From Adineta vaga (Eukaryota; Rotifera): a stretch of 64,000 nucleotides of DNA. A program made the translations under genes and the position numbers. How positions within the stretch are numbered: the stretch's first letter is position 1; every line of letters begins with the position of its first letter. The notes below the pieces were generated by a model. The model ran no database searches. It was not told the DNA's origin and was given only the letters and a program-made list of their open reading frames with translations. Location of the stretch: NCBI GenBank assembly GCA_021613535.1, contig CP075495.1, positions 12,090,001 through 12,154,000 on the forward strand, in the 5' to 3' direction. Shown here in pieces: positions 11,590-24,000 of this stretch.

Positions 11590-14500
11590 ATGCATGTCAA
11601 TTCATCCGATTCAAATAGTCATTCCTATGTTTTGGAACGCAATTCACGATTATCGATCTCATTACCAATCTATCATTCATGGTCACCACATAGTCGTCGT
11701 CATCATTCATCTGTTGAAAGAACCCTCCAGATATCTTTAGATAGTAAAGCAGTTGTAAATAAACTTCTATTAGATGTTCGTAAAAAGATATATAAACACC
11801 ATTCAGCTAATGAACAATCTCATACTAACGAGGTAGATGGTTATGCATGTTAATAATATTTTCTTTTTCTTGCTTTTTTTGAAAAAAAACACGAATAATT
11901 AATATGTTTATTCTTTGTATAGACTAATCAAGAACCTCAATTAATTGGTGAAGAAAGACAAGATGATGTTGTTTTTAAAATCTATTTGAAACGAGTTCGA
12001 CATAAATCAACTACATCTTCAACATCTTATAGTTCATCTTCAACTATTCATACACTCACTGATGATAACAATGACACGGTTTGTAAAGATATTATATGAG
12101 AATATAGTAGGCAATTGTCTTCATTTTAGAGCAAACCAACCGGTGATACTCAAACAAATGATCAGGGAACATTATTATATTCAACAATAAAAATTTATCA
12201 ATTAAAAGCTGGTACACTTGAAAAGATCATTGAATATTTAGCAAATGGTGATGGTGAATTGGATACAACACATATGCATATTTTATTTTCAACTTATCGA
12301 ACATTTACAAATACTCGAACATTAATAGATACAATTATTGCACGATATCAAAGTGTTCTTCCAGCATCGCTAGATATGACTGAAGAGGTTCGACGAAAGA
12401 CTCTAAAGTATGAATATATCTCTTATGTTTTGTTAGATCATTGAATGTATCTATTTCGATTTATTTTAGGAGTCATCGTACGGCGATAACATGTCTATTG
12501 AATGCGTATAAAGAAGATTTTTGTGAGCCACCTTATTATGCAACATTAAATCATTTATCAGCTCATCTATCTGATGATGAAATACAAAAACAATGTCATA
12601 GATTATTAGAAGAATTGAAAAATGAAGAAGATAATTTGACATCCGATGTCGATAAAAATAATAATTCGAAAAAGAATTATTTAAGTTATCAAAAAGGTTT
12701 TGATTATTTAATTCCATGGAATCTACTTGAAATTTCAAGTACAATCATTGCTGAACAATTAACAATTGTTGACGCTGTATGTTTTCATTGAGAATTTCTT
12801 TTTTTTCGAAAATTTTAATCATTTTTTTTAGGATTTATTAAAACGTGTTTTACCATATGAATGTTTGACAATTTCTACCAATGGTTGTGCTCGTCGATCA
12901 TCACCAAATCATTCCAATCGATTATTATCAACTGTTGATAAAACCATTGACTTTTTTAATGCTGTTGTTGCTCGAGTAATTGCAACTATACTTAAAGAAC
13001 AAGATGAACAAACTCGATCACATGTGATCGAAAAATGGATTGATGTTGCACATCAATGTCGAAGATTGAAAAATTTCTCTTCACTAACAGCAATTTTAAA
13101 TGGATTATTATCTGGATGTATTTATCGATTGACTACAGCTTGGTCTTATGTTACAGAAGATTATTGGTCAATATTGGAAGAATTAAAAAATGTTTTTGGC
13201 AGTTGTGCAGATAGAAAACAAGCACGAGCTATTCTTGATAAGGTAAGATTATTATACAGCTAATTCATTCCATAAATCTTTTGTAAAAAATTTCATAAGA
13301 TAAATATTAAATCATCTCTTCTTGTAGCAATTAGACGAACTTCGTCTCACTCTACCAGACTACATTGTAGGTTTGAATAAATTACATATTTTGCATGCTG
13401 TTATATTTGTTTGCTTGTACACACACACACACACACATATATTTAATCTGCACATAGTTTTATTGTTTATTAAAAAAATGAAAAAGATTAGTTTGCATTT
13501 GGTGGAATGTTTAGTATGCATGATAACTAGATTATTGCACTCTTTTATCATTATAACTAATGTAAATAAAGTTCATTTCTAATTGATAAGTATTTCTATT
13601 TAGGAAGGTACAGCGAAATATGTCGATATGACAAGCGCAATTAATGCAACACTTGGAAGAAAATTTCGTCATAAAACATCACGTGATCAATCAAAATCTG
13701 TAGATTTTTTAATAATTCAAATGAATTAGAAAGAATTTTATTGATTCCTTTTTTAGGTTATGAATGGTACTGTACCATATTTAGGTATTTATCTAAGTGA
13801 TTTGACATACATCGATTCTGCATATCCAAATACAATAAACAACGAAATGAAAGGAGAGTCATCATCATCAAAAAAACTGATTAATTTTGAAAAACATCGA
13901 AAACAATTTGAAATAATTGCTCAAATCAAATTATTTCAATCAGCTGCTAATGCCTATACTGATCTTCGATCGTTACCACGCTTTAAAGCTTGGTTTGATA
14001 GCGTTCGGATTTATACCGATACGGAAAGGTAAATAATGAATGTTGTTTGAATAAATAATTATTTGACAATGGATTTCTTTTAGTTGGGATTTATCATATG
14101 GAATTGAACCAAAAGAAACAACTGATAATGCTCAAAATCAAGAACAATTTTTTAAAACTTATGGATGTCAACCACTCAAAGCGTATGTTTATAATTACTT
14201 GAAAAGAAAGGATTTTATTTTGTCTAAATCTTTAGTCTTGTTCAACGATTTCCATCACAAGTATCATTAGATTCGTTAGGTACATCGAATAATACAAATA
14301 GTGGCACAACTGAATCTACCATTGTATCAAATGGTTCATTAAGATCGACACCATCATCAACATCACTTGATAAAATGAGTATCACATCAAATAATTCTCT
14401 TCGTCAACAACAATTAGTAAAAACTATACAAGTAAGAAATACATTTGCTAATTTATTGTTTTGTTTTAAAAGAATTACTTTAGGCTCCTTATGTAAATCA

Positions 14501-15438
14501 TTCACGTTCATCATCTGTTTCCAGTTTATTAACATCATCCAATGGTAGTACAAGTCAAGGGTATGTTTCAGCAACAGCTTCACCAACAATTAGTGCTAAT
14601 AATTGTTTTTCAAGTTTAAATGACAATGAAACAGTTATTGCTAAAGTTCAATTTGCTGGAAAAAATGAACTTCTATACAAAAAAGTTCGCGTAAGTTATA
14701 TGTAATAAAACATTCCTATGAGTTCTCATCTCATATTTTGTAATGACTCTACTTTATTGGCATAATCAACTCATTTAAGTGTCGTATCGACTGACATTAT
14801 TTACTTAATCAATAGAGCAATAGCATACTTTATAAATTACTATTTTTCATTTATAAAATGTCTATAAAATACATGAGAATAGAATAAATGTCTTATGCGT
14901 TCAAATAAGTTTTTTCTCACTTCATTATTGACAATATCCTATTGATGACAAATATATTTACGGAAATGAATTTTTCAACATCTCGGAAATGTTGAAATCG
15001 TTTGTAAAAGAAGCACTTTACTTTTTTTTTCTAATTTGCAAATATAATCAAAGTTTTCATTTTTAGATCAAAAATGATGAACGAACTACAAGTGTATTAA
15101 AAACTATATTGGAAAAATTTGGTTTTGATCCAGCGGCTTATGAACGTTATTGTATCGAACAAAGATTACCGGGTCGAAGTAAATATATACTTTTTTTATT
15201 GCATTCTTTTGGTAAAATAAAACTAATTAATTGTCTTTCTTCTTTAGAAATTCTCATACTCGATCATTGTAATGTTTTCTATGCACTTGCTCGTCCATCG
15301 AACGATGGACAAGTTGAATTAATTGTTCGTGAAAAAACTCAACAAGAACGTGAACAAAAAAGTAATGGTCTACTAACTTGTACTGGTCATAATCGCACAC
15401 CCAGTGGATTAAGTATATCTTCCACTCATAGTCGTTAA
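11590..15438 (+). CDS. RALGDS: RalGDS/RGL-type guanine nucleotide exchange factor for Ral GTPases
   Basis: Exons from ATG 11590: 11590-11832, 11923-12078, 12130-12407, 12470-12776, 12832-13242, 13328-13366, 13604-13699, 13757-14028, 14084-14182, 14236-14431, 14484-14690, 15067-15178, 15248-15438; 2607 nt, 868 aa, in frame. Domains in order: RasGEF N-terminal domain (KAGTLEKIIEYLAN ... ILFSTYRTFTNT), catalytic CDC25-type RasGEF domain (PWNLLEISSTIIAEQLTIVD, AVVARVIATIL, WIDVAHQCRRLKNFSSLTAI, LPYLGIYLSDLTYID variant), then a Ser-rich linker and a C-terminal Ras-association domain (VQFAGKNELLYKKVR ... PAAYERYCIEQRLPGR). This order is specific to the RalGDS family, which binds active Ras by the RA domain and loads GTP on Ral at membranes. 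The start is uncertain: the ATG at 11590 follows an in-frame stop, but upstream exons exist at 10816-11260. Confidence 0.88.
13419..13436 (+). repeat. (AC)n microsatellite in a RalGDS intron
   Basis: Nine tandem AC units within the intron between the exons ending at 13366 and beginning at 13604. Likely length-polymorphic. Confidence 0.9.
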
Positions 15439-16653
15439 AAAAATATAATCAAAACAACGAAGAAAATCATCTATTTTGTATATAGAAATAATCTTCGAAT
15501 TTCTTTTTTTTTTCTATTTCGCTACAGTGAACTTTTAAACATAATACATATATATTTCTGTGTGTGTGTGTGTGTTTGAAAATATTTTTTATTGGCTTTG
15601 TCGAATCTCTTTCTATTACTTCATCTTCTTCTCTTTCTGTTGTTGGTCACTTTCATACCGATAATACTTTCATTCCATATTTTGTGAACAAATACAGAGC
15701 TACTTTTTATTTCTATATTTCTATATGTATGATTTTAGCTATTGAATATGTCTTCTTTTTTTTTATATGAGGGGTTAATAGACTTTGTTATATGTAACTT
15801 TTTTCTTTCTCTCTCTTCTTAATCTCTGGAATGTGTTTATTGGAAAAGAAAAGAAGAAGATTTTAGAATCATTGATTCATTGGCAAGAAAAATAAAGGGA
15901 AAGAGAAAAAGGAAAGAAGAAAAAAGAAAAGGGTATGTTATATGTTGGTGTACCATGTGAAATAAACAAAGAAAAAGAAGAAGAGAAAAAAAATGTATAT
16001 ATATATATATAAAGACTGTTCTAGCCTTGCTGAGCTGTCAGTTTTATATCTCTATAGAAAGAGATAAGGATTCATTTAACATTCGAAATTGTGTTTCTGA
16101 TATTTGTGTGACAAGACGTTTTTTTTCATAGGACAAAAATAACAAGAAGAAAAATTACATTCATATAATAGGTGCGTATATTAGTGAAAATATTATTTCA
16201 AAACAAAGACTTATCTTGTTTTTATTAGACGTAGTTACATTTCTTTATCATTCGAAGAGAGATGAAAGAGTACAAAATTAATCAGAAGAGCTCATTGTAA
16301 TTTCTTTGTTAGATATAAATAAGAACTACTAAAAAACCTTATATAATCTGCCTTCTATTTTCGGTTTCCTACGTCAATATCTTGTGTATTACTACAGTCA
16401 CACTCGTGATAATCCACCTATATCCTTTTTTATTTCTTATTATAATATCATGCTATATCAATGAATAGGTCAACACGGACACATGATTGTATACAGTATA
16501 TAAATATATACTAGCAGCATGCTTTCTATACATTCATATACGATGATCTTTTAGTTTTTGAATATCTGATCAATTGAGAAATTCTGTTCTTTTCTTTTAA
16601 GAATGATTTAACCTTGTAATCTTCTTCATTTAGTTTTAAGTGAAAGAATAAAT
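15439..16653. other. Intergenic with simple repeats; 3' end of RalGDS and upstream region of DHCR7
   Basis: Holds a (TG)n run at 15559-15575, a GA-rich tract around 15840-15990, a candidate AATAAA at 15961-15966 and a (TA)n run near 15995-16010. A 3' splice site (CTTCATTTAG ending at 16633) sits 20 nt before the DHCR7 start codon. No gene seen. Confidence 0.6.
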
Positions 16654-18118
16654 ATGTCAACCAATAATCGTACGCTTAAATCGACAGCGAAAAAAGAGAC
16701 ACGTGAATCTTTTGACAATAATTCTCCACATCAATTATCTGTTCATGCTCGACAAGGTCGTAATAAATTATTATCTGAATCAATTTTACCATTACTTCTC
16801 TGTCTTGCCTGTCCGTTTTTTGTTCGATCGATTGTATTTATCAATACGCATTGTCATGGATCTACTATTGAATTTTTCCGACGTCTTTTATTTGATCAAA
16901 CAATGACCTTGAAATACATCTTAGAACATTTCTTCTATTTCAAATGGCATTGGCCATCTGCAATAATTATTATCAGTTTTTTATCATATGCCATTATTAT
17001 GACTATTCTATTACCTGGTAAACAATATAAAGGACCTGTTACAGATACAGGACATGTACCAATTTATCAAGACAATGGATTTTGTTATTATATTGTTTCA
17101 TTAATTCTATTTGCTATGCTAACAATTCTATTGAAATTCAATCATTTATCGCCAACATATATTTACGATCATTGGGAAGAGTTTCTATCAACTGTTAGTA
17201 CATTTGCTTTCTTATTATGTTTTCTCGTTATGATTAAAGGTAAATATATGCCATCGACAAATGATCATCGATCATCATCAAATTGGTTAACAGATTTTTA
17301 TCGTGGTGTTGAATTATATCCAAGAATATTCGATGTTGATGTGAAACTTATTACAAATTGTCGATATGGTATGTTAGCTTGGGCACTTCTAACAGTTATT
17401 TTCTGCATGAAAACATTTGAACTTCATGGTTTTATCGATAGTGCTTTTATAACTTGTGTTTTAACACTTGTTTATCTAACAAAATTTTTCTGGTGGGAAT
17501 CAGGTAAGATTCATGTTGAATAATTTCACTAAATAGTACAGAAAAAATCTATTGATAGGTTATATGAAAACAATGGATATTATTGTTGATCGTGCTGGAT
17601 TTTATCTTTGTTGGGGTTGTCTTGTGTGGGTATCTGGTATATATACACTTCCATCCTATTTTCTTGTTACACATCCAAATCAACTTGGATGGTTGTTAAC
17701 ATCAATTGTATTATCATTAGGTCTCATTTCGATTTACATTAATTATGATTGTGATCGACAAAAACTACAAGTTCGATCAACAGAAGGTAAATGTTTAGTA
17801 TGGGGTAAACAAGTCAATACTATTCGTGCGAATTATCGTTTATTGAACGGTAAAGAACATGAAAGCATCTTATTAGTATCAGGTTATTGGGCAATATCGA
17901 GACATTTTCATTATATACCTGAATTAACATTAGCTTTTCTTTGGACATGTCCATGTGGTTTTCAACATCTTCTACCATATTTCTATGTCATTATTTTATT
18001 TATATTATTAATGCATCGTGCACATCGTGATGATCAAAAATGTCGATTAAAATACGGTCATGCATGGGATAAGTATTGTCGTTTAGTGCCATTTAAAGTA
18101 TGGCCTGGAATCTATTAA
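16654..18118 (+). CDS. DHCR7: 7-dehydrocholesterol reductase (ERG4/ERG24 family sterol reductase)
   Basis: Two exons, 16654-17503 and 17559-18118 (phase 1 junction), encode 469 aa, close to the usual 475. The protein has about nine hydrophobic segments, as expected for an ER multi-pass enzyme. Diagnostic stretches: PTYIYDHWEEF in the middle, then at the C-terminus LLVSGYWAISRHFHYIPEL, LLPYFYVIILFILLMHR, DDQKCRLKYGHAWDKYC and VPFKVWPGIY, which match DHCR7 more closely than lamin-B receptor or TM7SF2. The enzyme uses NADPH to reduce the C7-C8 double bond of 7-dehydrocholesterol. The start ATG is the first in the exon and is preceded by a 3' splice site. The 3' end faces the MCU gene with about 200 nt between stop codons; an AATAAA lies at 18252-18257. 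Confidence 0.92.
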
Positions 18119-18314
18119 TTTCAAGTCGAGAATGAACTTTTTATTTCTGTTAATAATCTTATCTTTTACTTTTGTGAAACTAACAAAACAAAAAAAGAAT
18201 AATCATCGAAAAACACCGATGTTTTATTGTTATAATCATATTTGAACTGAAAATAAATCGATTGATGTTGCTTTTCTATGTCAATATATAAAATAACAAT
18301 AAAATATTTTCCAA

Positions 18315-19580
18315 TTATGATGCAATACGATGTCTTGCACGATAAACATCTAATGGACTTAATTCTTCACCACTAATTTTACATTTGAGAGGATTGGGTG
18401 GGACTGATAATGATAAAGATAGAGGTGCACGTAAACGTGCAAGATCAGTATGTACAATAAATAAGCGATTTTTTAAACGATTATAGAGTGAAATATCAAA
18501 AGCTTGACGACGTGCTTCGGAATAAAATTTTCGAAGAAATAATCGATCTGTCATTGTCATATATTCGAAATCAGCACGAGTCATTAAATGAAATGCATAA
18601 AACGACATTGCTGTACCGAAAGCAATAAAATATGAAATTGGTTCAACAATATCCCATGAGTAAACATCCCAAGTTAATTCAGCAAGTATACCAACTTGAA
18701 AGGACATGCCTGCTAAACCATACCATATACAACGAGAGATATAACGTTGACATATATTCGCTATTTGATCTTTAACCTAAAAGAAACAGTTTATTAATAA
18801 CTCTCATTTGAATAATAACATTAGGTTTCTTCTTATATTACAACTTTCTATATTACATTGTAGATTAAATTCTCATTAATGTGTTACTGTATGGCATATA
18901 TAATGATTTCTATCTAAATTTTTTATTATTAGATGAAAGAGATCAATTTGAGAGAAAGAAAAACAGACCAACTTACTTTTTCAAGTGGTTCTAATTGACC
19001 AGTTAAATCATTAGCTTCAACTTTTAATTCATGATATTTTTTATGATAGGTTCTCATGATATTTAAAGCATTATAAAGTGCACCGATTGTATCTTCTATC
19101 AATGGTCCATCAGTTCGATTTGTTCGTGAAAGATTTTCCCTAATTTGTAATTTATTAATTGGATCAAATAGAAATGTACGTTGTTTATTCAATTGTATTG
19201 TAAATGGAAAATTCAATAATGATTGAATTGCATAAGATTTTGCTAATAATTGACCTTTATTATCAAATATATTCACATGTTCAATACCGGTATCTTCTAA
19301 TTTAATTTCATCGATCAATTGACCAACTGTAGTTGTTTGTAAATTCAAATGAAATCGGCATGTTTCTTGACGAGATGGAAGTACTAATGATAGAATAAGA
19401 ATACTATCACCAAAGGTTAACGATGATTCTAAAATAAATAAGATTTCGTTTCGTTTTATTTTCTTTTCTTATTTGCTTCCTACCTGAAGTATTTGCTACA
19501 GATAGATTACGAAATAGTGTCTTCGATACAATTGTATTCACATTGATAAAGGAGCGTAAGAACATACTAAAAGGAGGCAT
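18315..19580 (-). CDS. MCU: Mitochondrial calcium uniporter pore subunit, MCUb-like at the pore entrance
   Basis: Exons on the minus strand: 19580-19484, 19428-18977, 18776-18315; 1011 nt, 336 aa, in frame. The N-terminus (MPPFSMFLRSFINVNTIVSK) is basic, Ser/Leu-rich and acid-free, as for a mitochondrial presequence. Then come the matrix domain (LVLPSRQETCRFHLN ... VGQLIDEIKLEDTGI), a coiled-coil (ALNIMRTYHKKYHELK ... LTGQLEPLEK), TM1, the pore loop ELTWDVYSWDIVEPISYF, TM2 and a C-terminal coiled-coil helix. MCU forms the inner-membrane Ca2+ channel. The Asp and Glu of the WDIMEP signature are kept, but Met is Val. In the preceding loop the position of human MCU Arg251 is Glu and that of Glu256 is Val; Val at 256 is the residue of the inhibitory paralogue MCUb. 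Which paralogue it is cannot be settled here. Confidence 0.92.
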
Positions 19581-21049
19581 GCTCTTAAGTTAAAAAGAAA
19601 AACAATAACAACAACGAATAATTAATATATATGAATGCCGTCGAACATATTTGTTTCTATATTCACATCATAATAAGTAATAAGCACTAGCGATTTTGTC
19701 AAAATATTTTTACATCACTATGTTAAAAGGAAAAAAAACTTTTTTGTTAAATAAGTTTCTTTTTCTTTCTTTCTTTCTTTCTTTTGCTTACATTTGCTGT
19801 CCAAATCGAATAATGTTATAGTACTAATAATAGTTGAGAGGAGGTGCAACGCATAGAAAATGAAACGAGAGAAAAAGAAGAAGAAGAGAAAAAAGAATCG
19901 CTTGTCCCATTTATTTTTCCTCTCTGTCTTTCTCTATTTCGCACGTCTTCCCAAATTTTGCGTCGACACGACTGTTATGAATTAGTTTTTCGCTTCGAAT
20001 GATGATTGTAACTGGCACACAAAAATACCAACCGTCCTTTCATATCACATATATCATTTATATAGGGATTATGTCGTTCTGAAATAAATCATTTTTGCTT
20101 CTCATCAACAGTTGTCTCTATCTAAATCAGCAAGTTATCTGTTTAAGACATAATACTTCCATTTTTTCATCTCTTCAAAAATAGATTAACGCGGATAATT
20201 ATTCTGAAGAAGCAGGAAAAGAAAAAAGCCAGATGTAATCTTCTTTTCTTTCTTTTCAATAAATACATCATTAGTGTATTTATGGACAATAAACGATATA
20301 TACATACAAACAAAATTGAATGAAAATCATTACCATCGATTTGTGTAGTAGTTGTCTGCAACACGGAGCATGTATATTTACACATAGGATTCTTGTTGTC
20401 AAATCTGATAGAACAATATGATTAAGAATATGGAAAAGATAAATTAATCAGTCAGTTTTTATTCTTTTGAATTGATCAGCATAATTTCAATTAATATTAC
20501 AATGATTATCAAGGGCAATTGAAGAATTATTTTTATTGATCTTGATTATTTGAATAATTTTGTCGTATTCTAGGATCCTCGCACGATGCTCAATCTCAAT
20601 GAGTAAATGTAATTTACATGTGCTCTTCCGGATGACAAATGATTAGTCTCATTCAGTTGGAAGTTTTCTCTCTTTCTTTTTTCATGCAAAGTATGATTAA
20701 TATCATAGAAGAGATTCAACAAACAGCGAACTAAAACATTTTTCTGATTTCAATCAGTAAATATATTATTCTACTAACCTTGTTTCTATAATCAAAGCAT
20801 ATCTCCAGATGTTGAATTTCATTGATCAATGCAACAATCATACTGAGAGCATCTCATGAGATTTAGCAAAGCAAACAATGTCCTTGTGTTCATTTGAGTA
20901 AACATATATAACAATATATAAATGTATTCATATTAATGAATAAACGATTTATTTTATCACTAGAGATATATATATGTACATAGACAGAGACATAGATAGA
21001 TTTAAGATAAATGTCAAAATGAATACAAAATAAAAGAAAACTTATTAGA
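19581..21049. other. Intergenic, between MCU and MED1
   Basis: AT-rich, with a (TTCT)n run at 19756-19785 and a GA/CT-rich stretch to about 19940, probably MCU upstream sequence. A minus-strand AATAAA (TTTATT at 20948-20953) about 100 nt beyond the MED1 stop is the likely MED1 poly(A) signal. No gene or RNA recognised. Confidence 0.6.
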
Positions 21050-24000
21050 TCAGTCTAGATTAGATAAGGATTCATCACCTAGTTGTTGTTGTTGTTGTTG
21101 ATTAGTGTTATTCTCATGTGTTGAATCAAAATTATCTATACCTGATGAGCTTGAACCAGGTACGATCGTATACGGTAATAGAACATTATTTGTTGCTTGA
21201 CTACCTGTATCAATAACGAGTTGTGCCTAGTAGAACAAGAAGAGAAAACAATGTTCTATTGATTTATATAACAAAACAAAAATAAGAAAATACCTGTGGC
21301 GATGAGTCATCATCATTATCATCATACATGCCAGGTGGTGTTGTTGTACGAGATGTTGATGATGATCCTGGAAAATTCATTCCAGATCGTTGTTCATTTA
21401 GACCTGGTAAATCTGATGAAGGCATATAGAGTAAATCCGATGAAGAATTTTCATTAGATGGAGGTTTTTTAAGAATTGATCGTGGTTGTTGAGAAAAATT
21501 TGGTAATGGTGTATGACTATTTGTCAATGCTGTTACATTTGGTGGTGTAACAGTTGTTCGACCACGTGGTGGTTGTTGTTGTGACCATGAAGAACGTGGT
21601 CGAGTTTGATGAAAACGTGATGGTTGTTGAGTCGGTGGTGATTGCCAACTACCGATTTGAGATGGAGGTGGTGGACGAACTCCTAAAAATTGTATGAATA
21701 GATTTATGAATTGATTATTCTTTAAAAGTATTACCTGGTGTTGGTAACAATGGCGTTTTTGATAGAACAGGACTTGAATCTAGGAAGCAAAAAAAATAAA
21801 AAGAGAATGAATATTTTTCGCATCTATATTTCAATTAAAATAAAATAACATACTGTTATTGATAGTACCAGGTTCAGTCTTTATTTTCGCCGTTACTTCT
21901 TGTGATGATGATTTTCTTGGAATACGAAATAATGGTGGAACAATTGGTGTTGGCGCTGCTAATGAATTATTGATTGTTCCTGTTGATGATGGACTTGAAA
22001 GTTTAGAAGCCAGAAGTGGTGGTGATGTCACATGAGGTTTATTTGTATTAGCTCCAGTAGGCATCGAACGAGCACGATGTTTCAAGACTTCTTTCACTGC
22101 AGTTGAAATACTATTCGGTGTTGCTGTTGTTGCTGTTGTTGCCGATCCAGTAGTAGATGTTGTTGAAGAAGATTGTTCTTGTCCAGAATAAACTTTACTT
22201 CGTTGAATTTTCAAAACAATAGGTGGTTGAGGTGGAACTGATCGCGGTTGTAATGATGTTGATGTTGGAAGAGTTGATGATGGATTTGACAACGATGATG
22301 ATGGACGTGGTCGTTCACTAGAAATTTTCAAATAGAAGATATGAGTCAATGAAGATTATTAGTAAGAAATTAAGAAAGAATTTGTTACCGTGGCGATTGT
22401 TGTATACCATCGGTGAGTGACATCATTGAATTAGGATCTGAATTCATTTGTGACATATCAAGGCTTTCGCTTTTAATTAAAACAGATGGTGATGATCCAC
22501 CTGATGAATTGCTCGTTGGTAATTTTCTTATTGTTGATGACATAGATCCACTAAGATTTCCCATCGATTGTTGGTGTTGTAATTGCTTGTTTTTACGTTG
22601 TTTCATTGATTGTTGTTGTTGAGATTCATCATTTGAGGAATTTCCACCATCATTAACACGTTTTATAACGACTTTCAATGGTTTTAATTCATTTGATGTG
22701 TCATCAGGTGACGTAATGGACTGTTGAGAATGTAAAGTCGTTGATGGAACATCTGTTAATTTAAATGCTGACTTTTGTCGAGCAAACTGTTGTTGTTGTT
22801 GTGCAGTTTTATCAGCTGGTTTTTTACCTCGTTTGGCACTGTTAGAATCATTACTTGTTGTCATTAGTTTTGTTGCATGCATGGGCGATCGATTATCTGA
22901 ATAATGACAAAATTATAAACTAATAAATATATTTGTTCTATCTAACTTCTCGAAATTGTCTCAAAACGATTCTTACCATTCGGATTGTTATTCGATGTTT
23001 GAATGAAATCTTCATTTGATTGTTCTGATCTTCTTCGTTTCTTCTTGTGTGCTGCTTTATTATTCGGTTCTGTTGGTGGCATAAGACTCGATGATGTACT
23101 TCCACTTGTTGGTAAGAAAACTAATGAATCAAGTGGTATAAATGTAATTGATGGACTAACTGGATTATAATCCGGTACAGACACTTGTTTTCCTAATGGA
23201 AAAAAAATATTTCCATTTGGATTATTTGATCCACCTGGATAAGGTGTTGATGGTGATAATCCAGGGATTGGTGGTGTTGAAACTGATTGCGTTGATGAAA
23301 CAGATCCACAACGACTTAATACCGATGGATGAAAACTTAATGATGGTTTCGGTAACAATGGTTGGTGATAGTGATGTTGAATCGTTTGTTGTTCAGGTGA
23401 TTCAATGAATGGATCGTTATCTTCTTGAAAATCTCCTGATGATATATCACGATTAGATTGATCATCTGCAAGTAATTGTTCATCATTTAGTTTTTCGGAA
23501 ATATTATCGACTGATGTTAATGTTAAACAAACAGGTTGATTTCGACGAAGTGTTGTAGCTCTTCGCCATACAGGTTTTGCTGGTGGACCACATGATAAAC
23601 GTCGATTAAATTTCGGTACACTATTTGATTGATTTAATTGTTCAGGAAATTTACTTGTTGGTTTTAAATCATTAACATTTGTGGCAGATGTATATGGATT
23701 GATATTATCTTCTTTCAAAAGTTGTGGAATTAATTTCATCAATGCTTGTCTATCTTCAGTTAGTGGAATTTCTTTTTCCTGTTGTCGACATATTAATAAT
23801 GGTAAATTCATTTTATTGGACATTTGAAGTAAAAATGTTGCTAAATGATAAGATTGTGCACAAGTAATAGATAAAATTGATGAGGATAGAAATGATAATT
23901 CAAGTGATATATCTTGATTATCATCATCCATATGATCATGATCATAATCATTATTGAAATAATAATCTAAATATTTTGTTAAATACATTTGTTGAGCAAT

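Noticed and set aside
22413-22622. Plus-strand frame with CWCCNCLFLRCFIDCCC-like text
   Set aside because: Antisense shadow of the Gln-rich tail of MED1 (CAA/CAG codons read backwards).
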